The notes under the pieces are model-generated. The model was not told where the DNA came from. It saw only the letters and a list, made by a program, of their open reading frames with translations, and ran no database searches. A program made the translations under genes and the position numbers. Positions 44,578-58,434 of a stretch of 64,000 bases of DNA are shown piece by piece. Within the stretch, counting starts at the first letter, position 1. The number at the start of each line of letters is the position of its first letter. Source of the DNA: Rhabdophis nuchalis (Eukaryota > Chordata > Lepidosauria > Squamata > Natricidae); NCBI GenBank assembly GCA_039707465.1, contig CM077648.1:75389119-75453118 (forward strand), read 5' to 3'.

Positions 44578-45340
44578 CTTTATTGTCATTGTAATAAAAT
44601 AAAAAAAATTGCAATGAAATTGGTTTGAGCGTTGTGCTAACATTTGCATCAGGTGGAATACAGACAGCAGTGATAACTATAACAGAAATCTCTCCTGGCA
44701 GATAAAATGGCCGACAAATGACAATTGAGAATTCCACGTCTGCAGAACAGTGTGTATAAGCAACTCTACTGTTAGTACACCAGTTATTATGTGTGTAAAT
44801 ACACAGTCCTCCACCTTTGCTTTTACCAGAGTTGTTGTTTCTGTCAAAGCGGTGTGTGGTGCGGTTAGTTAGCTCCACAGACGCATCCGGTACAAGTGGA
44901 TGAAGCCAGGTCTCTGTGATGATCATCACACAGCAGTCACGAATGAGCTTATTCGCTGCCATCCATAGCTCTAGTTCATCGGTTTTGTGGACAAAGCATC
45001 TAGAGTTGGTTAGGAAATGCTTGGTAATGCTGGTCTGTGAGGCTGCTTCCGTAATCGAACTAGCAAACCTGCTCTGCATCCCCGCTTCTGCTTCGGCTCT
45101 CTTCGCTGCCTCCTAGGCCAAACAACGATCCATGGAGAGCCTGGCAGTCTTACTATGTCACTCGGTATGTTATGAGACTGCTGGAAGTCGCTGGTAATAT
45201 CGAGTCGACTAGAAGATCTTTATCTTTAATAATAAGTTAATAATAACTTAATAACTCCCTGTGGGTATAGACTAGTTTTTGCCTAACTCGGCTGTGACAC
45301 CAGGAGCTCAAAGCCGCTGCGCCTAAGCGCGCCGCCATCT
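44578..45340 (-). pseudogene. LINE remnant: endonuclease part joined to 3' end
   Basis: On the minus strand a frame from about 45079 encodes IITETWLHPLVPDAS, GKSKGGGLCIY and CRPFYLPGEISVIVITAVCIPPDA. This is the APE-type endonuclease of a LINE (ETW holds the catalytic Glu, YIPP-like near the end). Soon after, the frame leads straight to a 3'-end sequence (TACAATGACAATAAAG as minus strand) and the (ATT)n tail. So most of the endonuclease end and the whole RT are deleted. The 5' part up to about 45340 is likely the element's leader. The clade is probably L2/Rex-like; not certain. Confidence 0.6.
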
Positions 45341-45407
45341 TGATATTATTAATTATTAACTTAACATCACATTCTGATGAAATATTGAAAAGTAATAACT
45401 TGATTTT

Positions 45408-45507
45408 GTGTTGTTGTTGTTGTTATTGCTATTGTTATTGTTGTTATTGTTATTGTTATTGTTATTGTTATTATTATTATTACTATTACTATTACTATTA
45501 CTATTAC

Positions 45508-45541
<34 letters not shown>

Positions 45542-45553
45542 GTTATTATTATT
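45408..45553. repeat. Compound (TTG/TTA/CTA)n microsatellite
   Basis: Interrupted trinucleotide and hexanucleotide arrays: (TTG)n, then TTATTG units, then (ACTATT)n and (ATT)n. Confidence 0.95.
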
Positions 45554-46261
45554 GGTTAAAGAAAGCTAGATATCTAAATTGATTCAAAATGAGGCTCTGC
45601 CTTTGAAGCAGAACAACAAATATTTATGCATGCTCTATAATTCTCAGTGGGTATGATTTCGTATAAAATCATTTTGTCTTTGTTCAAACAAGTCATAGTT
45701 TAGTAATATCTGTTTTTAATAGAAGAATTATACCAGTCTGAAGCTTATTGCTTTTGCATTTTCATCACAGCATTTTACTACTCTCTTCTGGAGTAAGCAA
45801 AGTTACTTAGAGTACAGAAAAGGAATGAGGAGATGATCATAGTAACTCCATGTAAACACAATTTTCTCAATCTTTCTCTTTCCTTCAACAATATTTACTC
45901 TTACTTCATGTAATTGTTCTGTGACTGGATCTTTATTCATCTTCTGTGACTAATCAAACTACTGGAATATGTTTCTTTCACTCTAGTCACAGACTCAAAT
46001 TTAATTAGTTGCATTCAATCTGAAGCCAATCTTAAATTGTGCTGTATGTGGTTAATGACCAGTGCCAAAGTTGAAAATAGCATGGAGAAAAATATAGTTG
46101 AACTGTATGCTGAGGAAATAAAAATGAAGCAGGAGAATGGTTAGCAACTTCTGCCAATCCTATGCCTTTTTAGCATATCAAACAATGAAAATGACATTTA
46201 TATACATGGATATCACCAGACTAAGCACCAAGAAATCAAATTAACTATATTATTGATATTA
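45554..46261. other. Intron DNA, no gene seen
   Basis: No coding region or repeat was recognised. Confidence 0.4.
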
Positions 46262-48650
46262 GCAGGTGGAAGAGCTGAGTTTTTCCGTCACACCCCACCG
46301 CGGGGAGGCGGAACCGGAGACACCGAGTTGGTTCCGCCCCAGGCGCCTGATGGATCCGGGAAGCTTCCAGAGGGAGCTTGGGCAAATACCTGTGTCCCTG
46401 CCCCGCGACTCGACTGAGGATCTGGTAGCCGCATGGTATAGTGCGGCCACGGGGGCCTTGGACCGAGTCGCGCCCTTGCGGCCTCTCTTGCGGCGTCGAA
46501 TCACCCAGGCCCCTTGGTTTACCGAGGAGCTTCGGGAGATGAGACGCCTAGAGAGTAGGTGGAGATCCTCTTGATCCGAAGCTGACCGAACACTAGTGAG
46601 AGACCATATTAGGACTTACTTAGTGGCGCTAAGAGTGGCTAAACGTGAGTATTGTGCCACCCTTATCGCGTCCGCAGAAAACCGCCCTGCCGCCCTGTTT
46701 GGGGTGACCCGCTCCTTCCTTCACCTGAGTCCGCGGGAAGCCCCTTTGCAGGGTTGAGCAGAGGAATTTGGAGTGTTTCTGCAGGACAAAATCACTCAGA
46801 TTCGGAACGAGCTGCCCTCCACTGAAAGTGATCCAATCGATATGCCCGGTGCTGGTCTTGAGATAACACCTTGGGAGGAGTTTGACTTTGTCACTACCGA
46901 GGATATGGACAGGTTGCGGAGGAACCTTAGAGCCACCACATGTTTATTGGACCCGTGCCCCTCCTGGCTTGTACTGGCATCCTGGGAGGTGACACGAGGC
47001 TGGCTCCAGGGCATTGTGAATTCATCTCTGAGTGAGGGGTCCTTGCCTACCGTCTTGAAAGAGGCAGTGGTGAGGCCCCTCCTCAAGAAGCCATCCCTGG
47101 ACCCAGCATTATTAGAAAACTATCGTCCCGTCTCCAACCTTCACTTTTTAGCGAAGGTTGTCAAGAGTGTGGTGGCCCAACAGTTTCCTCGGCACCTGGA
47201 GGAAGTTGATTATCTAGACCCGTGCCAGTCCGGCTTCCGGCCCGGTCACAGCACCGAGACGGCATTGGCCGCGTTGGTCGATGATCTCTGGAGGGCGCGG
47301 GATAGAGGTTGCTCCTCTATCCTACTCCTATTAGACCTCTCAGCGGCTTTCGATACCATCGACCATGGTATCTTATTGCACCGATTGGAGGGGTTGGGGC
47401 TGAGAGGTACCGTTCTACGGTGGTTCTCGTCCTACCTCTCTGGTCGGTCACAATGGGTGTTGGCAGGAGAGCAGAGGTCGTCCCCGAGGCCCCTCACATG
47501 TGGGGTTCCTCAGGGGTCGGTCCTCTCGCCACTTCTGTTCAACACCTACATGAAGCCGCTGGGCGAGATCATCCGTGGTTTTGGGGTGGAGTACCATCTG
47601 TACGCTGATGACACCCAGCTGTACATATCCACCCCAAACCACCCCAACGATGCCGTCGAGGTGTTGTCCCGGTGTTTGGAGGCCGTACGGATCTGGATGG
47701 GTGGTAACAAACTCAAACTCCACCCGTCCAAGACCGAGTGGCTGTGGTTTCCGGCAGTCCGGTTCAGCTAGATAAGTCCAACACTGGCCATTGGGGGCGA
47801 ACAACTGGCCCCTTTGAAGAGGGGGCGCAACTTGGGCGTCCTCCTGGATTCCCGGCTGTCCATGGAGGACCATGTGGCAGCCGTGGCCAGGGGGACGTTC
47901 TATCAGGTACGCCTGATATGCCAGTTGCGCCCCTTACTGGACCGGGGGGCCCTTCGCACAGTCACTCAAGCACTTGTGACATCTCAGCTGGATTACTGTA
48001 ATGCTCTCTACATGGGGCTCCCCTTGAGGTGCACTCGAAGGCTACAGTTAGTACAGAATGCGGCCGCGCGGATGATTATGGGTGCCCCAAGGCAAGCCCA
48101 CATAACACCTCTCCTGCGCGAGCTGCACTGGCTGCCTGTGGCTTTTTGAATGCGCTTCAAGGTGTTGACGACCATCTTTAAATTGCTCCATGGCTCGGGG
48201 CCTAGCTATGTACGAGACCGCCTCCTGCCCCATACATCCCTTCGTCCTATCCGCTCACACAGAGAGGGTCTTCTCCGGGTGCCGTCAGCTGGGCAATGCC
48301 GGTTGGCGACACCCAGGGGAAGGGCCTTCTCTGTGGCGAGCCCGGCCCTCTGGAACGACCTACTCCCCGACCTTCGCACTACTTCGGACCTCCGCCTCTT
48401 CTGCCAACGCCTTAAGACGTATTTATTCCAACAAGCCGGCCTAGGATAGCCCCCCATTTCTGACTTTTTATACTTAAATTATAATTTGGTAGGGTTTTTA
48501 AATGGGTTTTAGCACGGGTTTTAAATTATTTAATATGTTTTAATGATATATATTGTTTTGTATTGTGATTTTAGTAATGCCTGTGCGCCGCCCTGGGTCC
48601 TAACAAGGAGAAGGGCGGGGTATACATTTGAAATAAATAAATAAAAATAA
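46262..48650 (+). mobile_element. Long L2-like LINE, linker to 3' end
   Basis: It begins in the linker before the RT (WFRPRRLMDPGSF) and lacks the endonuclease. The frame continues through [36 protein letters not shown] and HLYADDTQLY (YADD at 47601-47612) to [11 protein letters not shown] at about 48447. Stops break it at about 46573, 46756, 47768 and 48147; at least two of them can be read as CGA or CAG changed to TGA or TAG. The 3' UTR has CCGCCCTGGGTCCTAACAAGG and an (AAAT)n tail. It is close to the copy at 22467-23935 and probably from the same subfamily. Confidence 0.93.
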
Positions 48651-49139
48651 ATTTTAATTTTAAAAAATGTGGCCAGAGGCTGAGTAATGAAAAGATCATA
48701 ATCAGTTCATGTGCAAGTTCCAAGTCAAACTAAAACAATTGAGCAAAGGTTGCTAGCTCCCGTGATATGGTCTTGGGTATATACAGTATCCACCATTTTC
48801 AAGAAGTACATAAGAAATTGCTTATAAATCCTGAACCTTAATGGTACAGGATCACAGGAAATGAAATTGTTAAGTAGGAATGTAAAAAAAAAAGACTTCA
48901 AAAAGGTCTAGAAATAGAAGAAAGCTTAGAAAGCTTAGAACAAATAGTAGAAAAGAGAAGCCAAAACTAAAAGTAGAAACATCTCGGTAAGGAACTTAAG
49001 GAATTTCAGAGAATTCTTAGAAAAGACACATTGTGATATTACAATAACACCTGTAAAGACACTGAAGATGTAAAAACAAGGAAAATCTTTCCAAAGATTT
49101 TGAATTCTTTGAATTCAGAAGAAGATTCCTTTAAGACTC
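48651..49139. other. AT-rich intron DNA, no gene seen
   Basis: No gene. A 9-base duplication (GACTCCGATGT twice) is at the border to the CR1 element. Confidence 0.4.
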
Positions 49140-50998
49140 CGATGTGACTCCGATGTGGCTTACAGGAGCTGTTCGGGAAGTGATCAAAAGCAAGAAAAGC
49201 TCATTTAAAAGATGGAAGGCTTCTCCCAATGAGGACAACAGGCAGGAACATAAATTCTGGCAGAACAAATGCAAGGCAACAATCAGGAAAGCAAAGGAAG
49301 ACTTTGAGGAGCGTTTAGCTAAAAACACTCAAAGGACCAGATGGCATCCATCCACGAGTTCTCAAGGAACTTAAAGATGAAATTGCTGATGTCCTTGCCA
49401 AAATATATAACCTTTCCCTCAAATCAGGCCTTGTGCCGGATGACTGGAAGGTAGTGAATATAACACCTATCTTCAAAAAAGGATCCAGAGGTGATCCAGG
49501 AAATTACCGACCGGTCAGCTTGACAAGTGTCCCAGGTAAAGTGATGGAAACCATCTTAAAAGATAACATTAATAGGCACGTAGAAGAGAAGGCGCTGCTG
49601 AAGGAGTGCCAACATGGCTTTTGCAAGGGCAAATCATGCCTCACTAATCTGCTGGAATTTTTTGAGAGTGTCAACAAGCACATGGACAAGGGAGATCCAG
49701 TTGACATTGTTTATCTGGACTTTCAGAAGGCCTTTGACAAGGTCCCGCACCAAAGGCTCTTAAATAAACTTGCCAGTCATGGAATAAAGGGACAGGCCTT
49801 GTCCTGGATTAGCAACTGGCTAAGGGACAGGAAACAGAGAGTAGCATTAAATGGACACTTCTCCAGGTGGAGGGAGGTAAAGAGTGGGGTCCCCCAAGGT
49901 TCAGTACTGGGACCCCTGCTCTTCAACCTTTTCATAAATGATCTAGAAGTAGGAGTAAACAGCAAGGTAGCCAAATTCGCCGACGACACTAAATTATACA
50001 GGGTAGTGAAAACTCAGAGAGAGAGAGTGTGAGGAGCTCTAGAGGGATCTCTTGACACTGGGGGAGTGGGCAAACCAGTGGCAAATGAGCTTCAATATTA
50101 GTAAGTGCAGAGTGATGCACGTTGGGGCAAAAAACCCCAACTATATCTATAAACTGATGGGGTCTGAACTCCTTGCAACTAACCAGGAAAGGGACCTTGG
50201 TGTCCTGGTGGACAGCTCAATGAAGGTGTCAACCCAGTGTGCCGCAGCAGTGAAAAAAGCAAACTCATTGCTAGGGATCATTAGGAAGGGTATAGAAAAT
50301 AAGTCAGCAAATGTCATTTTGCCTCTTTATAAATCTATGATGAGGCCCCGTCTAGAGTATTGTGTACAGTTCTGGTCACCATACCTTCAGAAGGATATTA
50401 TGGAAATGGAAAAGGTGCAGAGGAGGGCAATCAGAAAGATTAGGGGGCTGGAACACCTTCCTTACCATGTGAGGCTGCAACGGCTGGGCCTCTTCACTCT
50501 AGAACGACGGCGCCTGAGAGGCGACCTGATTGAAGTCTATCAAATCATGCACGGTGTGGACAAAGTCGAAAAGGAAAAACTGTTTTCCCTATCACACAAC
50601 ACTAGAACTAGGGGGCACTCCATGAAACCTTTGGAAGCTAGACCTCAAACAACTAAGAGGAAGTACTTTTTCACCCAGAGGATCACTGGTCTATGGAACT
50701 CCCTGCCAGAAGAAGTGGTGACAGCTGTCAGCCTCGATACCTTTAAGAAAGGATTAGACGAGTTCATGGAGAACAAGGGTATCCATGGCTATCATTATGG
50801 ATGCCTAAGGACACCCTCCGGGTTGGAGAGATAGGCAGGATATTTCTCAATGCCATTTGCAGGAAATCATAACCAGGTGAAGACATCTGCTTGGGAATAC
50901 CCTGAAGCAAATGGGGAGCCACTGTGTGAGACAGAATGCTGGACCAGATGGGCTGTGGCCTGTTCCAGCAAAGCTATTCTTATATTCTTATGTTCTTA
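49140..50998 (+). mobile_element. CR1 LINE, linker, RT and 3' end
   Basis: The segment 49144-49325 encodes the linker after the endonuclease (WQNKCKATIRKAKEDFEERL). An internal deletion then joins it to GIHPRVLKELKDEIADVL. The RT follows with PDDWKVVNITPIFKKGS, YLDFQKAFDKVPH (motif A), [20 protein letters not shown] (motif B) and FADD (motif C, 49976-49987). A frameshift falls in a short (AG)n run at about 50025. The C-terminal frame 50052-50834 has RPRLEYCVQFWSP and GLWNSLPEEVV. The 3' UTR ends GGGCTGTGGCCTGTTCC and short TTCTTATG-type repeats, typical of squamate CR1. Confidence 0.93.
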
Positions 50999-51938
50999 TT
51001 AATCAGTATGCTAAAAGATGATGATGGATAGATATTATCTGATTAAGAAAAATAAACTTTAAAAAGAAGGAATAAACTGAAATTTGATACAGTAGAGATG
51101 TCACAATTCTAGAACATACCTAAGAAGATAGTTCCTACTACAATAATTTATAATGTTAGAGGATGTTGTTTGAGTAGCTCTCTGGTCATTACCAACTCAG
51201 AAGGCTACAGGAGCAGAAGTACTAATTATTAAATTATTAAGTACTGAATAGAACAGCACACTGGGGGCTTGGCTCATGTCTCAAGCTTGTATTTGTTTAT
51301 TTAATGCTGTGCTCAAATTAATTTTTAATTCAGCCTATCTTGTTTCACTAATTCTACTGCTTGAATTTCAGTGCAAATGGAGAATGTCTCTGAAAGGAAA
51401 AAAAAAGTCTTCGCATAGGTTTTCTTTCAATTCTTAGTTTCAATGGGATTTCATAGAAGTAAAATGACTTTTAGTGTTTCTACTAAACATTAACTCCAAA
51501 AAGATTTAAGCACTGTTAGCTAATTAATTTAGATTTTCTATTGGCAAATTATCTCTCTGAGGTTATTGTCCTGAAAGGACAAACAGCCTTTATAATGAAT
51601 CATATCAACATTTTTCCGTCCGCCTACCTGAGGGAAAAGGTTATAATATTCCATTCCCTGAATACATCTGTTCATACAAAATGAGTCCAGTTGAGAAGAC
51701 ATGACTATGGTCTCTTGTACTGTCTATATTGTAGATAAACTCAAAGAAAAACTCCTTTCTTTTTAAAATAAATATGCCAGACAGTTCTGTTTTTGTTATA
51801 ACTTGTCTTTTATGTGATAGAATTCTCCAATCTCTGACAGATGGCTACATTTCCTGACAACATTTGCATAATATGTCAAACATTTATCAAAGTAACCTAA
51901 ACAATCATACTTCTGTTACCTGTACATATTAACATAGA
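50999..51938. other. AT-rich intron DNA, no gene seen
   Basis: No coding region or repeat was recognised. Confidence 0.4.
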
Positions 51939-52195
51939 GCTCGACACCTTTAAGAAAGGATTAGACGAGTTCATGGAGAACAAGGGTATCAATGGCTATC
52001 ATGATGGATGCCTAAGGACACTCTCCGGGTTGGAGAGATAGGCAGGATATTTCTCAATGCCATTTGCAGGGAATCATAAGCAGGTGAAGACATCTGCTTG
52101 GGAAGACCCTGAAGCAAATGGGGAGCCACTGTGTGAGACAGAATGCTGGACTGGATGGGCTGTGGCCTGTTCCAGCAAGGCTATTCTTATGTTCT
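51939..52195 (+). mobile_element. CR1 LINE, 3' end (second copy)
   Basis: It starts at CGACACCTTTAAGAAAGG and matches the last 250 bp of the CR1 at 49140-50998. It shares several bases (GGGAATCATAAGC, GGAAGACCC) with the copy at 52372-52616 against the first copy. Its tail TTCTTATGTTCT passes straight into a GATA array. Confidence 0.92.
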
Positions 52196-52266
<71 letters not shown>

Positions 52267-52366
52267 GATAATTAGAATATAGATAGAAGATAGAGAGAGA
52301 GAGATGATAGATAGATGATAATTAGTAGATAGATAGAAGATAGAGAGAGATGATAGATAGATCATC
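52196..52366. repeat. (GATA)n microsatellite and decayed units
   Basis: About 17 perfect GATA units (52196-52266) are followed by degenerate units, in which a block of about 50 bp with ATGATAATTAG and GAAGATAGAGAGAGA occurs twice. Confidence 0.95.
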
Positions 52367-52371
52367 TTTAG

Positions 52372-52616
52372 ACGAGTTCATGGAGAACAAGGGTATCCAT
52401 GGCTATCATGATGGATGCCTAAGGACACCCTCCAGATTGGAGAGATAGGCAGGATATTTCTCAATGCCATTTGCAGGGAATCATAAGCAGGTGAAGACAT
52501 CTGCTTGGGAAGACCCTGAAGCAAATGGGGAGCCACTGTGTGAGACAGAATGCTGGACTGGATGGGCTGTGGCCTGTTCCAGCAAGGCTATTCTTATGTT
52601 CTTATGTTCTTATGAA
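52372..52616 (+). mobile_element. CR1 LINE, 3' end (third copy)
   Basis: It starts at AGACGAGTTCATGGAG directly after the GATA block and ends with GTTCTTATGTTCTTATG. Here the tail is unexpanded. Confidence 0.92.
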
Positions 52617-53129
52617 ATGTAAGGTGAGTCATGGTGATAATGTCCAAAGGCTGGTGCCCATTCTGCCTTAGTCTAGAGCTGACCCAAATGGTTGAATGAG
52701 GTTGATGAGATGCTTAAAAATAAATCGAGAGGTTTAAAGCACAAACAGCACTATATAATACAGATGTGGTGGAAGAGGAATGATTAGTAAGGCTAGAAAC
52801 ATATGGATAGTATAGGTATTAAGAATGGTTAAAATGGATGCACAGGTAACTTCAGTATTGCAAACTAGACATATATATATAGCTGGTCCTCATTTACTAC
52901 CTTAGATAGGGATCATTTAGGTATGACAGTGATTAAAAAAACATATAACTTTTGCAGCCCTCTCTTCCTCAATCAGATTTTCATTAATAATTAATTTATG
53001 GTGTTATGTGCCAACCCATTTTTCCCCCTCCTCTCAGAGTGCAAATTGCTTAAACAAGCTATATCTCTGAGCTACTATCCTCTGCAGCACAGTGCATTAC
53101 TGAAAAGTGTTAACGGCAACTTAATAACA
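52617..53129. other. Intron DNA, possible TIR-element remnant
   Basis: No gene. GCTGGTCCTCATTTACTACC at about 52881 resembles one end of the TA-flanked squamate repeats, but no matching other end was found. Confidence 0.35.
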
Positions 53130-53280
53130 TGAGCTCTGTGATGCTAACTAGTTCATGGGTTCTGAGATTTTGTCTGCCAGTTCCTTCAGAACCTTGGGAT
53201 GTAATCCATCCGGTCCTGGTGATTTGAACTGGTCTAGGGTAGACAGGTGTTCACTTACCATTTGCTTCCCTATTTTAACT
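53130..53280 (-). pseudogene. CR1 ORF2, start of RT
   Basis: On the minus strand KIGKQMVSEHL and LDQFKSPGPDGLHPKVLKELADKI can be read, the region that leads into the CR1 RT. It continues the linker that ends at 55238 on the other side of the TIR element. It stops at about 53130. Confidence 0.75.
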
Positions 53281-55237
<1,957 letters not shown>

Positions 55238-56172
55238 TGTTCCTAATCTGTTTTTTGTGATACTGTTTTTGATAGGTTAGGTTTTTTCCCTTTGTATAAA
55301 GACAGATGCAAAAAATGAGTTAAGTAGTTCTGCTTTCCCCCTGTTGCTTGTCACTTTCTTGCCACTTTCTCCCAGCAATGAACCAATTGTTTTCTTGATT
55401 GTTTTCTTGTTTTTAACATGTTGGAAGAAGCTTTTTTTTGTTATTTTTTACTTTTGTCTCAAGACTTTTCTTATTGTGAGCCTTAGCTTTCCTCACTTCA
55501 TCTTTTCAGGCTCAGGCCATTTGCTGATATTCTGCCTTAGTTATTTGCCCCTATTTTCACTTTTTATACTTGTCCTTTTTGTCTTTCAATTTGCCAGAGA
55601 GTTCTTTATGCAGCCATGCTGGTTTCTTTTGAGAGCTGTTATTTTTCTTCTTCATTGGTATTGTGCTAGACTGGGCTTTTTAAATCTCACTTTTCAAAAT
55701 TTCCCAAGCTTCTTGAGTTGTTTTCCCCTTGAGGATTCTCATCCATGGAATCCCTCCCAAGCTCTCTCTAAGTTTATTGAAATTAGCTCTCTTAAAGTCC
55801 AGGACTCTAGTTTGACTTTGTTCTACTACTTGTGCTTGCATAATGTTGAATTCCAATATTGCATGGTCATTTGCCCCCAAGGTTCCTGTAGCTTCAATAC
55901 CTTCTATCATTTTATCTCTGTTAGTGAGAATTAAGTCCAATGTGGCTGATCCCCTTGTTCTCTTCTCTACTTTTTGGGAAACAAAGTTGTCTGCTAGGTT
56001 TGTTAGGAACCTGTTGAATCTTCCACTTGGTGCAAAGTTTGCCTCCCAATTGGTGTCAGAGTAGTTAAAATCCTCCATTACTATTATGATGTGCTTCCTA
56101 CATCCCTTTGTTAGCTGACTAACAAAAGTTCATCTATTTCCTCTGTTTGGTTGGGTGGCCTATAGTATAGAC
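55238..56172 (-). pseudogene. CR1 ORF2, end of endonuclease and linker
   Basis: On the minus strand 56078-55680 is open: MEDFNYSDTNWEA, then RGSATLDLILTNRDKM and GANDHAILEFNI. This is the C-terminal half of the CR1 APE-type endonuclease with its catalytic Asp-Leu and SDH-like (here NDH) motifs. Then comes the linker with FFQHVKNKK and LLNSFFASVF at about 55300-55450. The front of the endonuclease lies at 57868-58350, beyond the hAT element. Confidence 0.85.
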
Positions 56173-56251
56173 CAGAGATGGGTTTTACCCGTCCGGTCCA
56201 GTACGCACGTACCACTTGAAAGACTTTTGTGTCCATTCCTGTACAGGGGCC

Positions 56252-57058
56252 TTCAAGGCATCGTTGGGGTGGTTGGGGGTAGATATGTACAGCTGAGTAT
56301 CATCAGAGTACAGATGGTACTCTACCCTGCAACCACGGATGATCTCACCCAGCGGCTTCATGTAGATGTTAAACAGGAGGGGTGAGAGGACCGACCCCTG
56401 AGGCACCCCATAAATGAGTGGTCTCGAGGTCAACCTCTGTCCTCCTGTCGATACAAATTGCAACCAGTTAGGAGGAGAACCACTGTAAAACAGTGCCCCC
56501 CAATCCCAACCTCTCCAGTCAGTGCAATAGGATACCATGGTCGATGGTATCGAAAGCCGCTGAGAGATCTAATAGGACCAGGATAGAGGAAAAACCCCTA
56601 TCTCTGGCCCTCCAGAGATCATCCACCAACGCGACCAATGCCGTCTCGGTGCTGTGCCCAGGTCGGAAGCCGGACTGGCGCGGGTCTAGATAAGCAGTTT
56701 CCTCCAGGTGCCGAGAGAACTGCTGTGCCACCACACTCTCTACAACCTTCGCCAAAAAGTGAAGGTTGGAGACCGGACAATAGTTAGTTAGCAATGCTGG
56801 GTCCAGGGAGGGCTTCTTGAGGATGGGTCTCACCATTGCCTCTTTAAGGGAGGCCGGCAAGAACCCCTCACTAAGAGAAGTGTTTACAATTCCCTGGAGC
56901 CAGCCTCATGTCACCTCCCAGGAGGCCAGTACCAACCAGGAGGGACACGGGTCCAATAAAAATGTGGTGGCATTCAGTCACCTCGGCAACCTGTCCATGT
57001 CTTCGGAAGTAACAAAGTCGAACTCGTCCCATAAAACGGTCTCAAGACCTGCCTCGGA
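56252..57058 (-). mobile_element. L2-like LINE, internal RT fragment
   Basis: On the minus strand it goes from the linker (about 57058) through [21 protein letters not shown] sequence, [23 protein letters not shown] and [13 protein letters not shown] to [11 protein letters not shown] frameshift lies near 56520. The element lacks both its 5' part and its 3' end. It lies inside a hAT element. Confidence 0.9.
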
Positions 57059-57477
57059 CTTCACTCCCCGGGAGCTGCCGCCGCCACCTAAACCCTCTCA
57101 GGAGCTGAGGGGAGCAGGAGCCCCGAAAATGAAATGTCTCTCCTTTCCAGTCATCTCTGCCCATTGGCCTGATTCCTCGATGCAATTCGTGGAGCCGCTT
57201 GCCCTCATGAATGCGTGGGGGTGATGTTTTCAGGCTTTCAATGCCTAAGGCTATAGGTAGGAAGACAGGGGCGTCTCAGGAGTGAAGCCTTCGGTGGCAA
57301 GTGCTGAGTCCCCCTTCTGCCATCATGAAAATCACCCCCACCCCACTCACTCCAGTTAAATGTGCATAGGTGATAGGGTTTGTTTTAAATGGATAGTGAG
57401 GCTTCTTTGCCAGCCTCCCAGCTGGCAAAACAGAATTTTTTACCAACTTGAAGAGGTGTGTATGTGAGAGGGGGGAG

Positions 57478-57646
57478 GGGGGAGAAAAAGAGAAGGAAGA
57501 GAAAGAAGGCTAGAGGAAGAAAGAAAGTGGGAGAGAGAGACACACACAAGAAAGGAAGGAGGGAGGCAGGGAAGAAAGAGGGAGAGAGACACACAAGAAA
57601 GAAAGGAAGAAAGGAAGAAAGGAAGAGAGAGAGAAAGAATGAATGA

Positions 57647-57690
<44 letters not shown>

Positions 57691-57692
57691 AA
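57478..57692. repeat. Purine-rich (GAAA)n/(GGAAGAAA)n tract
   Basis: About 200 bases of A and G with a perfect (GAAA)n end at 57645-57692. Frames crossing it on either strand are composition artefacts. Confidence 0.92.
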
Positions 57693-57867
57693 AGTTATGA
57701 TCACAATTGAGCCCAACATTTTGGTTGCTAAGCAAGAGTGTTAAGTGACACATTTTCCAAGTTGGCCATGCCCACCCGGTCACATGACTGCTGAGCCACT
57801 CCCACAAAACAGGCCACACCTACAGAATAGGTTCTGAAGATTTTTGAAACCCATCACTGGTATAGAC

Positions 57868-58350
57868 CTATGGCAATGCCATTCCCCCCCCCCTTTCCAT
57901 ATTGACCCAAATGCATTCAAGATAATTTTAATCATTGTTGTACTTTATTTCTATAGAGATGTAGTTATTTCTTATATATAGTGCAACTTCACCTCCTCTT
58001 TTATTTGGTCTATTTCTTTTAAATAACTTAAATTCCTCTAGCTGTATGTTCCATTTGTGGGTTTCCTCCCACGAAGCTTCTGTAATGGCAAAAATATCAT
58101 ATCTTCCCTCATTTACTTGAATTTCTAATTCACCCTGTTTATTCCTCATACTCTGTGTATTGTTGTATAGACATTTGAGTCCATTTTGATTGACCCTGTG
58201 TTTACTGTCTACATAACCTGTGTTGTACCTGTCTGCCCCTACTTTCTTGCCACCTATTTGATTAGTGCACATGATATGGCACTCACTATTAAATGCTTGA
58301 TTTTGCTTGACAGCAAGGTTGATAATCTTACCCGCACAAATCTCTATGTT
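57868..58350 (-). pseudogene. CR1 ORF2, N-terminal half of endonuclease
   Basis: On the minus strand LKCLYNNTQSMRNKQGELEIQV, then DIFAITEASWEE (ITE has the catalytic Glu) and NRPNKRGGEVALYIRNNY can be read from about 58190 to 57940. This is the front of the CR1 APE-type endonuclease. It is cut at 57867 by the hAT element. Confidence 0.85.
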
Positions 58351-58434
58351 ACATGCACTGATAACCTATTAATTTTAGATTGCTGGGGACAGAAATGTTC
58401 TGTATAAATTAATTTTCTGTCCCCACTGTCCAGT

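Larger units (their letters stand above)
56173..57859. mobile_element. hAT non-autonomous element (GTGGGTT family), copy 2, with L2 inside
   Basis: The ends are CAGAGATGGGTTTTACC and TTTTGAAACCCATCACTG, flanked by perfect 8-mers GTATAGAC (56165-56172 and 57860-57867). The right 160 bp match the element at 13445-13942. The inside holds a minus-strand L2 piece (56252-57058) and a (GAAA)n tract. Confidence 0.9.

Noticed and set aside
55344..55934. 196-codon Phe/Leu-rich plus-strand frame
   Set aside because: It is antisense to the CR1 endonuclease and linker, which have recognisable motifs on the minus strand.
57385..57819. 144-codon frame with Phe/Leu/Ser repeats
   Set aside because: It is antisense to a (GAAA)n purine tract inside a hAT element.
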